A stretch of 32,853 bases of DNA from an uncultured Pseudomonadota bacterium (GTDB lineage Bacteria > Pseudomonadota > Alphaproteobacteria > UBA3830): assembly GCA_902761495.1 (NCBI GenBank), contig CACWKL010000008.1:1-32853 (forward strand), in the 5' to 3' direction. Positions 8,682 through 17,131 of the stretch are shown in pieces. Positions within the stretch are counted from its first letter, which is position 1, and the number at the start of each line of letters is the position of its first letter. The notes below the pieces were generated by a model. It was not told the origin of the DNA. It was given only the letters and a program-made list of their open reading frames with translations, and did no database searches. Position numbers and translations under genes: made by a program.

Positions 8682-9960
8682 AAAGAATAATCTCCTCCGG
8701 AACGACATCCAAATTACTGCTTATCAGACATAATTGTTCATTACTCTTAATGTATGTGGTTTTAGTTTTTACCGCGATAATAGTCACGCCGTTAGGCTGA
8801 GTGATATATTCTCCTCTTTCCAAAATCCTTCGTTCCGCCCCCAAAATTCGACGATCTTTTATTAAAGGCATCATCGACTCACTGGCGATTTGAAGTCCCT
8901 TAATCCAATTTATAACATCACTGTCAGTTGCCGAAAACGGCTTGCGAATACCAATAGCTATTTCATCCTTCTCAAGCATATGCGGATTCATCACTAGCCT
9001 GAATTCATCCTGAACTTTATCGAACAAAAGAACATCATACTTCTGTTTCAAGTGAGAAATTATTCCATGAATATAGTCATGTAGCTGAGAAAAACAGCCA
9101 TATAAATCTTCATGTTTATAAGCAGGCAGTCTCGGAATCAACTGTGCTGGATTCATCGACATCACAAACGCCGCCGTCTGAGATAAAGCTTTAAACAATT
9201 CGAACGGATGTACGCCTTCCACTCCAAGAACTGTCTCCAAAGGAATTACTGCCTGTATTAACAATCGAAGATTTGCAAAAGATTCTTCCGTTTGATTTCG
9301 AGCAAAATTTTCTTTGCGATCTGCAAAATATGAGATCTTGTCTCGAATGAGTCGCACAAGAGAGGAACACATTTCAATAATCTTCGAATACTTATCCAAA
9401 GATAAGAATGGGGCAATAAATTTCGTCTCAGAGATGCCTCCGTCAACTGATTTTCCCACCTCAAACACAGGAAAACTTTGATATCTGGCATCCAGTTGAT
9501 CTTCCTGCATTAATTTCAGATTTGGTTTTAAAACAGGTACTGTAATCGGCTCTTTTCCCGTATTTTCGTCCCTCACGTCAGCAATTTCCGAGGAATAATA
9601 GCGAGCCAAATTTCCTTCCAGCATATTCTCTCCGCTGCGACGAGACGGTGTCGCCAAATAAATTTTCGTGGAGGAAGAATTAACTTCAAAATAATCACCA
9701 AGATTTAATTCCAACGGATCGTCGCGTGTCGCGTCAAAATCGAAAAACAATCCGTCTCGGAAAAAGCCTTTCGCTTTCAATACTCGAACTAATCCTGAAG
9801 ATAAACATGAGGTATCTATTTTAAGATCGAATACACCGTATCCAAAAGGGAAAACCGCCGCCGACGTATACCCGATCACCTGCTGAAAATACCCTGTTGT
9901 TAACTGAAAATGCTGTGGAGAAATTAACATTCCTTCATGCCACTGAACCAAAGATTCCAT
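8668..9960 (-). CDS. tssK: Type VI secretion baseplate protein TssK
   Basis: TssK is the trimeric adaptor that ties the T6SS baseplate to the TssL/TssM membrane complex. The 430-residue product begins with the family hallmark VQWHEGMLISPQHFQ (residues 5-19) and continues with FPFGYGVFDLKID, typical of the TssK N-terminal shell domain; the length is normal for the family. The ATG at 9958-9960 has AGGAAAG just upstream. It is the first gene of the probable tssK-tssL-tssM-tssA-BON-yifB operon and is transcribed away from the secreted protein at 10153. A T6SS cluster usually also has tssB, C, E, F, G, hcp, clpV and vgrG; none is visible here. Confidence 0.93.
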   Translation of the reverse strand: MESLVQWHEGMLISPQHFQLTTGYFQQVIGYTSAAVFPFGYGVFDLKIDTSCLSSGLVRVLKAKGFFRDGLFFDFDATRDDPLELNLGDYFEVNSSSTKIYLATPSRRSGENMLEGNLARYYSSEIADVRDENTGKEPITVPVLKPNLKLMQEDQLDARYQSFPVFEVGKSVDGGISETKFIAPFLSLDKYSKIIEMCSSLVRLIRDKISYFADRKENFARNQTEESFANLRLLIQAVIPLETVLGVEGVHPFELFKALSQTAAFVMSMNPAQLIPRLPAYKHEDLYGCFSQLHDYIHGIISHLKQKYDVLLFDKVQDEFRLVMNPHMLEKDEIAIGIRKPFSATDSDVINWIKGLQIASESMMPLIKDRRILGAERRILERGEYITQPNGVTIIAVKTKTTYIKSNEQLCLISSNLDVVPEEIILYAER

Positions 9961-10152
9961 TTACTTTCCTACATAAACTCCCTAGGATTAAGCTAAATTA
10001 ATATTGGTTAATTAATAGTTAAATTTATTGAAAATTATTAATTAATTTATAGAAGCCATAAAATTTTATAAAAAATATCTCATTGCCCTCTCATTAACCA
10101 ATAATTAATACATTATTGATATCCTGTTCTATTAGAAGATTGGAGGGATGTC
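9961..10152. promoter_or_regulatory. AT-rich divergent regulatory region with 11-bp inverted repeat
   Basis: This 192-bp region lies between tssK (leftward) and the secreted protein gene (rightward). TATTGGTTAAT at 10002-10012 is perfectly repeated in inverted orientation as ATTAACCAATA at 10093-10103. A second local palindrome, AATAAT-n6-ATTATT, lies around 10101-10117. The arrangement would suit a shared regulator acting on both genes, but the region is very AT-rich and AT palindromes arise easily. No convincing -35/-10 pair was identified on either strand. Confidence 0.4.
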
Positions 10153-10662
10153 GTGAAAAAAATAATTTTTGGATTGGTCGTTTGCATAACGTTATCAAAT
10201 TTTGAATCCAATGCGAACGTGAACCAATTCGAAAAACCAGCCACTGGATCCGAAGTAAATACTAGGATGAGCACCTCCCTTAAAATAAAAGAACTTATTT
10301 CCCGGCTTATTAAAGTAAAAAATTTGTTATTAAACATGAAATTGCAGGTAAACGATAACCAATATTTAAATGATCCAATTTTCGTAGAATTTAAACGAAA
10401 TCTGATAAGCCTTAGTAAAGTTGTGCAAAATCCAAGAGTTCATCTTAATACGATTTTGGGAAAAGGAGATAAAATATTCAGTGATAGCAATAATCAACTT
10501 TTCAGCTCAAAAAGCATACCTTCCGATTTGAAGGCCTCATACTCCGACGCTCTTAATACTTGGAAAGAAATACGATACGAAGCAAATTCCAACGAAAAAT
10601 TAGACGACTTCAGAAAAAAGATCGAGCTATTAGTCAATATATCCCAGCCCAATCCGAATTAG
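10153..10662 (+). CDS. Secreted or periplasmic protein of unknown function
   Basis: A 169-residue protein I do not recognise. The start is GTG at 10153 with GGAGGG (10142-10147) 5 nt upstream. An ATG at 10148 reads only ATG TCG TGA and cannot be the start. The N-terminus MKKIIFGLVVCITLSNFESNA is a plausible Sec signal peptide with cleavage after about residue 22. The mature part is polar and lysine-rich, with predicted-helix stretches such as KIKELISRLIKVKNLLLNM that could form a coiled coil. There is no Cys lipobox and no further membrane segment. It is the only gene divergent from the T6SS operon, so a link to secretion (periplasmic factor or effector) is possible but unsupported by motif. 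Confidence 0.65.
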   Translation: MKKIIFGLVVCITLSNFESNANVNQFEKPATGSEVNTRMSTSLKIKELISRLIKVKNLLLNMKLQVNDNQYLNDPIFVEFKRNLISLSKVVQNPRVHLNTILGKGDKIFSDSNNQLFSSKSIPSDLKASYSDALNTWKEIRYEANSNEKLDDFRKKIELLVNISQPNPN

Positions 10663-10700
10663 AAAATTTTTTAAAGCTCGTTAACGAAAGAATAACTCTG

Positions 10701-11627
10701 TTATAAATCTTTTAGCAAATCCGAAGATTCCAGAGAGTTAATATTTACTAGCTGCATGCTCGGGGAAATTCTTTTTACAAGTCCGGTTAAGACTTTTCCT
10801 GCTCCGACTTCGATGCATTTAGAAATTCCTTGCGACTCCGCATATCTAATTGATTCGACCCATCTTACTCTACTCGTGATTTGTTTTAGCAAAAGCTCTT
10901 TGAAATTCTCCGTTTCCGCTTGCGCCGTGATATTCGCAATAATCGGTTTTGATGGAGATCTAAACTCGACATCAGACAACACTTCTTCCAAAATTTTTAT
11001 CGCCGGACGCATTAATTCACTGTGAAATGGACCGCTGACAGGAAGAATTACCGCCCTTTTTGCTCCTCGGCTTTGAGCAATTTCCGTCGCTTTTTTTACA
11101 GCTTCTTCATGACCACTGACAACGATTTGTCCGACAGAATTATCATTCGCAATTTGCACCTTGGACATCTCTGCACACGACTCTTTCACGATTTCCTCGA
11201 CTTGATCTAGGCTCAATCCCAAAATCGCTGCCATCGCTCCGCCTGTCGGACAAGCTTCGGACATCGCTTTTCCTCTGGTTCTCAAGATTCTCGCCGTATC
11301 TCTCAACGAAAGCGCCCCTGCCGCGCATAGCGCCGTGTATTCTCCCAAAGAATGTCCCGCGAAATATTTTGCTTTTTCAGAAAGATCGAATCCAAATTCT
11401 TTTCTCATCACTTCGACAAACGCCATACTGACCGTCATCAACGCCGGTTGGGTATTTTCTGTCTTTTTTAAATCTTCTTCCGTTCCTTCGAAAATCAATT
11501 TCGATAAATTAAAAGAAATCGCGTCGTCAACTTCGTGGAAAACATTTCTCACCGAAGAAAAACTGTCGTAGATATCTTTTCCCATTCCAATTTTTTGAGA
11601 ACCTTGTCCTGGAAATACAAAAATCAT
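10701..11627 (-). CDS. fabD: Malonyl-CoA:ACP transacylase FabD
   Basis: FabD transfers malonyl from CoA to acyl carrier protein, supplying type II fatty acid synthesis in the cytosol. The 308-residue length is normal. The N-terminal PGQGSQ (6-11) forms the oxyanion region, GHSLGEY at 91-97 holds the catalytic Ser93, and GPFHSELM supplies the catalytic His202. The ATG start has AAAGGA 8 nt upstream. It is the last gene of the ssb-gyrA-ABC-rlmH-fabD run, starting 16 bp after rlmH ends. fabG, acpP and fabF, often adjacent to fabD, are not next to it here. It pairs functionally with accB and accC on the other side of ssb. Confidence 0.96.
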   Translation of the reverse strand: MIFVFPGQGSQKIGMGKDIYDSFSSVRNVFHEVDDAISFNLSKLIFEGTEEDLKKTENTQPALMTVSMAFVEVMRKEFGFDLSEKAKYFAGHSLGEYTALCAAGALSLRDTARILRTRGKAMSEACPTGGAMAAILGLSLDQVEEIVKESCAEMSKVQIANDNSVGQIVVSGHEEAVKKATEIAQSRGAKRAVILPVSGPFHSELMRPAIKILEEVLSDVEFRSPSKPIIANITAQAETENFKELLLKQITSRVRWVESIRYAESQGISKCIEVGAGKVLTGLVKRISPSMQLVNINSLESSDLLKDL

Positions 11628-11643
11628 TTCTTTTTCCTTTCAA

Positions 11644-12108
11644 TTATTTATCATACGGATGATTATCCATTATCTTCTCGATGCGATAAATTTGCTCAAC
11701 CAAGATCAGTCGTGCCAACATATGAGGCAGAGTAATTTTTCCGAGCGAAATCATGCGATTGCTTCGTTTTTTTACCGAAGAATGCAATCCGTCCGCTCCA
11801 CCGATAAAAAACACAAAAGACGAATACCCCTCATTGGTTTTCTGCTCTATAAACTTTGCGAATTCATGACTTGTCAGAAGGTCGCCAGTTTCGTCCATCG
11901 AAATCAAATATGAATTCTTCGGAACATCAGATAAAAGCAATTCTGCCTCAGCTTGCTTTACGGAATCTTCGGACGCATTTTGTGATCTTTTGAACTCCAG
12001 CTCGTTTACCTTTATCTGATTATGAATCCGATTCTTGTAATCCTCGATCAGCTCAAATGTCGGAGATTTCTTCAATTTTCCAATCGCATTTATTTGAAAT
12101 TTAATCAT
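11644..12108 (-). CDS. rlmH: 23S rRNA (pseudouridine1915-N3)-methyltransferase RlmH
   Basis: RlmH is a small SPOUT methyltransferase that modifies pseudouridine 1915 in helix 69 of 23S rRNA on assembled ribosomes, using SAM. The 154-residue protein has the family pattern ISMDETGDLLTSHEFAKFI (69-87), the SAM-binding FFIGGADGL (100-108) and the C-terminal LVEQIYRIEKIMDNHPYDK. The usual C-terminal PYHR/K reads PYDK here, a substitution at a conserved His. Its ATG overlaps the stop of the upstream ABC ATPase gene by 4 bp (ATGA), implying coupled translation. rsfS (ybeB), its common neighbour, is absent. Confidence 0.95.
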   Translation of the reverse strand: MIKFQINAIGKLKKSPTFELIEDYKNRIHNQIKVNELEFKRSQNASEDSVKQAEAELLLSDVPKNSYLISMDETGDLLTSHEFAKFIEQKTNEGYSSFVFFIGGADGLHSSVKKRSNRMISLGKITLPHMLARLILVEQIYRIEKIMDNHPYDK

Positions 12109-13226
12109 TCTGCGTCAATCGATCGAGAATTAATTCCGCAAATTGCTTTACCCTGCTCATCGAACAAATAACAACGGTTGCATCCGAAGAACAGACGAGC
12201 TTTTTCCCCAACCTGCTCCAGTACTGTTTTCTTTGATTTAGACATAATCTGATAGCCGTCTTTCAAACATACATGGACGAATCCCTCGCCTCCCAAATTC
12301 TCAGCAAGAATAACCTCTCCCTCCAGACAATTGCTCGAAACTTTCGCATTCTCGGCGACAACATCCAAATCTTCAGGACGAACTCCCATCAGGTACTTGG
12401 AACCTTTGTTCAAATCTAATTTCTTATCAACAGAAACAACCTCTCCTGTCGCCAATCTAAAGTTGGACAAACTACCCTTACATACTTCAAAGGTCACCGG
12501 GAAAATATTCATTTTACTGGAACCGATAAATTGCGCAACAAATGTGTTTACCGGAAAATTGTAAATCTCCAACGGAGAACCTTCTTGTTCAACAATACCA
12601 TCGTGCATCACAACAATCTTATCGGCCAAAGTCATAGCTTCGGATTGATCATGGGTAACATAGACCATTGTGGTTTTCAGCTGAGCTTTCAACTTTGCGA
12701 GTTCATATCTCATTTGGCATCGCAAAGAATAATCCAAATTTGAAAGAGGTTCATCAAACAAGAAAGCGTAAGGATTACGAACAATCGCACGACCTATCGC
12801 AACTCTCTGCCTCTGACCTCCCGACAACTCTTTCGGTTTGCGCTGCAAAAGATGGTCAATCTTCAAAATTTTTGCGGCTTCCTCCACTCTTTTACGGATT
12901 TCGTCTTTCTTCAACTTGCGAACCTGAAGAGCGAAGGACATATTCTCAAAAACCGTCATATGCGGATAGAGAGCGTATGATTGGAAAACCATTGCAATTC
13001 CGCGACTTGCAGGAGGAACATCATTTACCAATCGATCGCCGATATGTATCTCCCCTGAATCTGCATCCTCCAAACCGCAAATCAATCGCAGAATCGTAGA
13101 CTTTCCGCACCCGGAAGGACCCACCAACACCGTGCATTGTCCATCTTCGATAGTTAAATCCACATTCCTTATTATGGGACTATCCCTGAAGGATTTATTT
13201 ATTCCCTGTAATTTTATAGATGCCAT
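12105..13226 (-). CDS. ABC transporter ATP-binding protein, MalK/UgpC family
   Basis: A 373-residue ATPase of the carbohydrate-uptake (CUT1) type. Motifs: Walker A GPSGCGKST (36-44), Q-loop MVFQSYALYPHM, signature LSGGQRQRV (134-142), Walker B FLFDEP (155-160) and the LSNLD D-loop. A C-terminal MalK-type TOBE/OB region (about 240-360) includes MGVRPEDLDV. Such ATPases energise permeases importing sugars, glycerol-3-phosphate or related solutes. No permease or binding protein is encoded nearby, so the substrate is unknown. It starts 12 bp after gyrA and overlaps rlmH by 4 bp, so it is expressed with housekeeping genes. One ATPase shared by several permeases, as described for MsmK, is a possible explanation. 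Confidence 0.9.
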   Translation of the reverse strand: MASIKLQGINKSFRDSPIIRNVDLTIEDGQCTVLVGPSGCGKSTILRLICGLEDADSGEIHIGDRLVNDVPPASRGIAMVFQSYALYPHMTVFENMSFALQVRKLKKDEIRKRVEEAAKILKIDHLLQRKPKELSGGQRQRVAIGRAIVRNPYAFLFDEPLSNLDYSLRCQMRYELAKLKAQLKTTMVYVTHDQSEAMTLADKIVVMHDGIVEQEGSPLEIYNFPVNTFVAQFIGSSKMNIFPVTFEVCKGSLSNFRLATGEVVSVDKKLDLNKGSKYLMGVRPEDLDVVAENAKVSSNCLEGEVILAENLGGEGFVHVCLKDGYQIMSKSKKTVLEQVGEKARLFFGCNRCYLFDEQGKAICGINSRSIDAE

Positions 13227-13238
13227 GTTTGTTTTTCT

Positions 13239-15893
13239 CTATTTCTCTTCAATTTTACTGCTCTCGATCAACCTAACCGCAGATACGACCTTTTCGTCCT
13301 TGCCAACCTTAAAGAAAATCACTCCCTGAGTCGCTCGACCCGTGATTCTAACACCGGAAACCGGGCAACGAATCAACTTTCCGCCGTCAGTGATCAACAT
13401 CACGTCGTCTTCCTCATTCACCGGAAATACCGCGATGACCTTTCCATTCTTAGAACTCATATCCAGGTTTTTCACACCTTGAGCTCCTCGACTCATGGTT
13501 CTGTATTCGAAAGATGAGGTCCTTTTCGCATATCCCTTTTCGGTTACGGTCATCAAAATTTGCTCCAGCTCTTTCATCTCTTCATATTTTGCTGGAGGGT
13601 CCATTTTTTGCTCTAAATCAAGCTCTTCCCCCGTACGCCTCAACCAATTGGAGTAGCGAACATATTCTTCCCTTTCCTCAACGGTAGAAGTTCCGTTATT
13701 CAAGACCGCCATAGAAATGACTTCGTCATCACCGACCAACTTAATCGCACGAACCCCGACGGAATTTCTGCTGGAAAACACCCGAAGAGAATCCACAGGG
13801 AATCTAACACTCTTTCCAAGTTTGGTGGAAATCAAAATATCCATTCCCGCTTTGCAAAGAGAAACCGCGATCAATTTTTCATTTTCAAGCTTCATCGCGA
13901 TCTTTCCTTTGGAATTTATATTCGCAAACACGCTCAAATTATTACGCCTGATTGTTCCCCGCGAAGTTGCTAACACTATATCGTAATCATCCCAAGTTGA
14001 CAGATCATCTGGTAGAGATAAGCCTGTAGCCAAAGATTCATCTGCCTTTGTCGGGAAAAGATTCACGAGAGCCTTTCCTTTCGACTGAGGAGTTCCCAAA
14101 GGCAATTTGTAAACCTTCATCTGATAAACCATACCAATTGTCGAAAAGAACAACACCGGAGTATGGGTATTCGCAACAAAGACATCCTGGACGAAATCTT
14201 CATCCTTCGTTGTCATACCCGTCTTACCCTTACCTCCTCGATTCTGCGCGCGGTAAGTATTCAAAGGAACTCTCTTTATATATCCGCTGTGACTGATAGT
14301 TACGACCATATCCTCTTTTTGGATAAAATCTTCATCATCCAGATCGACACTGTTTTCCTCAATGGTAGTCAGTCGCGGAGTCGCAAACTCATTGCGAACT
14401 TCAATCAACTCAGTACGAACTATCTCCATAACCCTTGCGCGCGAAGCCAAGATGCTCAAAAGGTCCCTAATTCGGTCGGAAAGTTGATTCAATTCATCGG
14501 AAATCTTAGTTCTTTCCAATCCCGTTAATCTGTGCAACTTCAAATCCAAAATCGCCTGAGCTTGAACCTCTGTCAGTTTACACTTCCCATCGGAATAGAT
14601 ACTGTTTGGATCATCAACCAATTTAATCAACGGCTCGATTTCCGCAGCATCCCAATCTTTACTCATTAAAGTCACCTTCGCCGAGCTCGGATTTTCACTG
14701 GCCTTGATGATACGAATTACCTCATCGATATTCGCAACGGCAATCGCCAATCCGATCAACACGTGGGCTCTGTCCCTAGTTTTCCCCAGATTAAAACGAG
14801 TCCTGCGAACAACAACTTCCGTCCTGAACTCAACGAAAGCCAGCAAAATTTCGATCAATCCCATTAATTTCGGACGACCATTATGCAATGCAAGCATGTT
14901 AATTCCGAAAGACGACTGCATCGGAGTAGCTCTGTAGAGCTGGTTCAACACGACATCAGCATTGACATCTCTCTTCAGCTCGATAACAACTCTCACTCCG
15001 TCCTTATCTGACTCATCTCTTATATCGGAAATTCCTTCTATAACCTTTTCATTCACCAAAGATGCGATTTTTTCTATCATCTTCGCCTTATTGACCTGAT
15101 AAGGTATCTCGGTGGCGACTATCGCCTCACGATCCTTGCGAATCTTTTCTATATGCGTCTTTGCTCGAATAGTAATAGAACCCCGTCCGGTCTTAAATCC
15201 GGAAACAATTCCGCCCTTGCCAAGAATAATACCTCCCGTAGGAAAATCAGGTCCAGGCAACACCGTCATTATCTCTTCTAATGTCGCTTCCGGATTATCG
15301 ATCAACAGAACGCAAGCATCGATAACCTCCCCGAGATTATGAGACGGAACATTGGTTGCCATACCCACGGCAATACCGCTGGCTCCGTTCACCAAGAAAT
15401 TCGGAAACCTAGCCGGCAACAAAACAGGCTCTTTCTCCAATCCATCATAGTTCGGCTGAAAATCGACCGTATCCAAATACAAATCTTCTGTCAGTTTGTG
15501 AGCAACTTTAGTTAACCGAGCCTCTGTATAACGACTCGCCGCAGCAGAGTCACCATCCATCGACCCAAAGTTACCCTGACCATTTACAAGGGGAACTCTC
15601 ATTGAAAACGGTTGAGCCATGCGAACCATGGTTTCATATATCGCCGAATCTCCATGAGGATGGTATTTACCCATAACATCACCGACGATACGGGCTGATT
15701 TGCGAAACGGCTTGTTATAATCGTTCCCGCACTCTGTCATACTGTAAACAATACGACGGTGCACCGGCTTTAAACCATCTCTTACATCAGGCAACGCACG
15801 TGCAACGATAACGCTCATGGCATAATCCAGGTAAGAGCGTTTCATCTCCTCATCAAGACTGACCGGAACAATGTCCTCGTTTTCCACACTCAA
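13239..15893 (-). CDS. gyrA: DNA gyrase subunit A
   Basis: GyrA forms the breakage-reunion part of the A2B2 gyrase that introduces negative supercoils. The 884-residue length is normal. The catalytic Tyr122 lies in [10 protein letters not shown]. The quinolone-determining region reads [14 protein letters not shown], with Ser83 and Glu87; Glu at this site is natural in many bacteria. The GyrA box in the C-terminal beta-pinwheel reads QNRGGKGK, which distinguishes it from ParC. The best start is TTG at 15891-15893: AGGAG (15901-15905) is 7 nt upstream, and no ATG is better placed. It follows ssb by 30 bp, a common alphaproteobacterial order, and precedes the ABC ATPase gene by 12 bp. Confidence 0.97.
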   Translation of the reverse strand: MSVENEDIVPVSLDEEMKRSYLDYAMSVIVARALPDVRDGLKPVHRRIVYSMTECGNDYNKPFRKSARIVGDVMGKYHPHGDSAIYETMVRMAQPFSMRVPLVNGQGNFGSMDGDSAAASRYTEARLTKVAHKLTEDLYLDTVDFQPNYDGLEKEPVLLPARFPNFLVNGASGIAVGMATNVPSHNLGEVIDACVLLIDNPEATLEEIMTVLPGPDFPTGGIILGKGGIVSGFKTGRGSITIRAKTHIEKIRKDREAIVATEIPYQVNKAKMIEKIASLVNEKVIEGISDIRDESDKDGVRVVIELKRDVNADVVLNQLYRATPMQSSFGINMLALHNGRPKLMGLIEILLAFVEFRTEVVVRRTRFNLGKTRDRAHVLIGLAIAVANIDEVIRIIKASENPSSAKVTLMSKDWDAAEIEPLIKLVDDPNSIYSDGKCKLTEVQAQAILDLKLHRLTGLERTKISDELNQLSDRIRDLLSILASRARVMEIVRTELIEVRNEFATPRLTTIEENSVDLDDEDFIQKEDMVVTISHSGYIKRVPLNTYRAQNRGGKGKTGMTTKDEDFVQDVFVANTHTPVLFFSTIGMVYQMKVYKLPLGTPQSKGKALVNLFPTKADESLATGLSLPDDLSTWDDYDIVLATSRGTIRRNNLSVFANINSKGKIAMKLENEKLIAVSLCKAGMDILISTKLGKSVRFPVDSLRVFSSRNSVGVRAIKLVGDDEVISMAVLNNGTSTVEEREEYVRYSNWLRRTGEELDLEQKMDPPAKYEEMKELEQILMTVTEKGYAKRTSSFEYRTMSRGAQGVKNLDMSSKNGKVIAVFPVNEEDDVMLITDGGKLIRCPVSGVRITGRATQGVIFFKVGKDEKVVSAVRLIESSKIEEK

Positions 15894-15923
15894 AAGAAAT
15901 CTCCTAAATACTACAAAAACTGA

Positions 15924-16361
15924 TTAAAACGGAATATCGTCGTCTATCCCCGCCGGCGGCTGATCTGAACCCATATCCGAAGAAATATCCGCAACATCAT
16001 CACTGCTGCCTCTGGAATCCAACAGAGCAAGTTCGCCTTTAAAGCGAGGAATTACTATCTCCGTAGTGAACCGCTCGATTCCATCTTTGTCCTGCCACTT
16101 TCGGGTTTGAAGCTGACCTTCGATATATACCTTGGACCCTTTTCTCAAATATTTTTCGCAAACTTCTGCCAAATTCGGATTGAAAACAACAATTCTATGC
16201 CATTCCGTACGATCTTTTCTTTCTCCCGTAGTTCTGTCTTTCCAAGATTCCGTCGTAGCAATGGAAAAACTTACTATTTTGCTACCGTCCTGACCTGATC
16301 TAACTTCCGGATCCCTTCCCAAGTTCCCTAATAGAGTTACTTTGTTAATACTTCCAGCCAT
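15924..16361 (-). CDS. ssb: Single-stranded DNA-binding protein SSB
   Basis: SSB coats single-stranded DNA as a tetramer in replication, repair and recombination. The true start is the ATG at 16359-16361 (MAGSINKVTLLGNLGRDPE), giving 145 residues; an upstream in-frame extension would be non-homologous and would cross the promoter. The OB fold covers about residues 4-110, with WKDRTTGERKDRTEWHRIV in the middle. A short acidic linker ends in the partner-binding tip DDDIPF. A strong promoter-like pair (TTGAAA-17-TATAAT) lies just upstream, giving a 5' leader of about 20 nt. It is the first gene of the ssb-gyrA-ABC-rlmH-fabD run. Confidence 0.97.
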   Translation of the reverse strand: MAGSINKVTLLGNLGRDPEVRSGQDGSKIVSFSIATTESWKDRTTGERKDRTEWHRIVVFNPNLAEVCEKYLRKGSKVYIEGQLQTRKWQDKDGIERFTTEIVIPRFKGELALLDSRGSSDDVADISSDMGSDQPPAGIDDDIPF

Positions 16362-16389
16362 GAAACACCCATCCACATAAACCTGAAGC

Positions 16390-16418
16390 ATTATATGAAT
16401 GATATCTGAAAATTTCAA
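16390..16418 (-). promoter_or_regulatory. Sigma-70-type promoter for ssb-gyrA
   Basis: Read on the minus strand, TTGAAA (16418-16413) and TATAAT (16395-16390) are separated by exactly 17 bp, close to the housekeeping consensus. Transcription would start near 16383, about 20 nt before the ssb ATG. It lies back to back with the tRNA-Val promoter. Confidence 0.7.
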
Positions 16419-16470
16419 CCTTCCCTTAACCTTTTGTAAACTGTTTCGCAGTATTGTTAAAAATTTACTA

Positions 16471-16499
16471 TTGCTAAAAAATTTTAAAGGGTGTATAAG
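16471..16499 (+). promoter_or_regulatory. Sigma-70-type promoter for tRNA-Val (and possibly accBC)
   Basis: TTGCTA (16471-16476) and TATAAG (16494-16499) are separated by 17 bp. The predicted start, around 16506, is a few nucleotides before the mature tRNA 5' end at 16513. With no terminator seen between the tRNA and accB, the same promoter may serve accB and accC. Confidence 0.6.
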
Positions 16500-16512
16500 A
16501 TTCCCAGAGTTT

Positions 16513-16587
16513 GGGCACATAGCTCAGAGGTAGAGCACTACGTTGACATCGTAGTGGTCGTAGGTTCGATCCCTGCTGTGCCCACCA
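16513..16587 (+). tRNA. tRNA-Val (GAC)
   Basis: A complete cloverleaf of 75 nt with encoded CCA. Acceptor stem GGGCACA/TGTGCCC pairs perfectly, D stem GCTC/GAGC, anticodon stem CTACG/CGTAG with loop TTGACAT (anticodon GAC, reading GUC and GUU), and T arm GTAGG-TTCGATC-CCTGC with one G-U pair. Discriminator base A. It lies 36 bp before the accB start. Confidence 0.97.
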
Positions 16588-16623
16588 TTAGTTTTTTTGG
16601 CAACACCAAGGAAAGGGTTTAAG

Positions 16624-17100
16624 TTGGCTCCTCAAGTAAAGATAGATACAGAAGCTGTTCGCGCTCTTGCAGAGCTTCTGAGGGAAACAGATCTGACAGA
16701 AATTGAATATCAGGAAAATTCGACAAGGATAAAAGTTTTGAGAGCAGTTCAGCAGGCGGTAATTCCGGTTGCGGCGGCTCAGTCTCCGGCGCAGAATGTT
16801 GCGACTGGAACTGCGGAATCAAATTCATCCGCAGAAGAATCCACAAAGGACGATTGGTCTAATCATCCGGGAGTAGTTGAGGCACAGATGGTCGGAACGG
16901 TTTATCTGGCTCCGGGACCTTCCGCTGATCCTTTCATTACCTTAGGAAGCAAAGTCGAAGAAGGTCAAACCTTGTTCATCATAGAGGCAATGAAAGTGAT
17001 GAATATGATAAAGGCTCCGAAATCGGGAACCGTTAAGCACATTTTCGTAAAGGACGCCCAGCCTGTAGAGTATGGCGATCCTATAGTTGTAATTGAGTAG
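16624..17100 (+). CDS. accB: Biotin carboxyl carrier protein of acetyl-CoA carboxylase
   Basis: AccB carries biotin between the biotin carboxylase (AccC) and carboxyltransferase of acetyl-CoA carboxylase, the first step of fatty acid synthesis. The preferred start is TTG at 16624-16626: AAGGAAAGGG lies just upstream and the product then begins MAPQVKIDTEAVRALAELL, as in relatives. A second in-frame TTG at 16597 would sit only 10 nt after the tRNA. The 158-residue protein has an N-terminal helical segment (LTEIEYQENSTRIKV), an Ala/Ser-rich linker (about 45-75) and the biotinyl domain with EAMKVMNMI, biotinylated Lys124. The residue after MN is Met rather than the usual Glu. accC follows 31 bp downstream. 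Confidence 0.95.
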   Translation: MAPQVKIDTEAVRALAELLRETDLTEIEYQENSTRIKVLRAVQQAVIPVAAAQSPAQNVATGTAESNSSAEESTKDDWSNHPGVVEAQMVGTVYLAPGPSADPFITLGSKVEEGQTLFIIEAMKVMNMIKAPKSGTVKHIFVKDAQPVEYGDPIVVIE

Positions 17101-17131
17101 TTTTAGTTAAGTAGTCGTAGTTGATTGTCCC

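Noticed and set aside
10684-10693. Palindrome in the short gap between the secreted protein gene and fabD
   Set aside because: The 10-bp TCGTTAACGA-type palindrome has no loop and cannot form a normal terminator hairpin; probably chance.
15630-15650. Glu87 in the GyrA quinolone region as a resistance mutation
   Set aside because: Ser83 is present and Glu at 87 is the natural residue in many susceptible bacteria, so the sequence gives no sign of acquired resistance.
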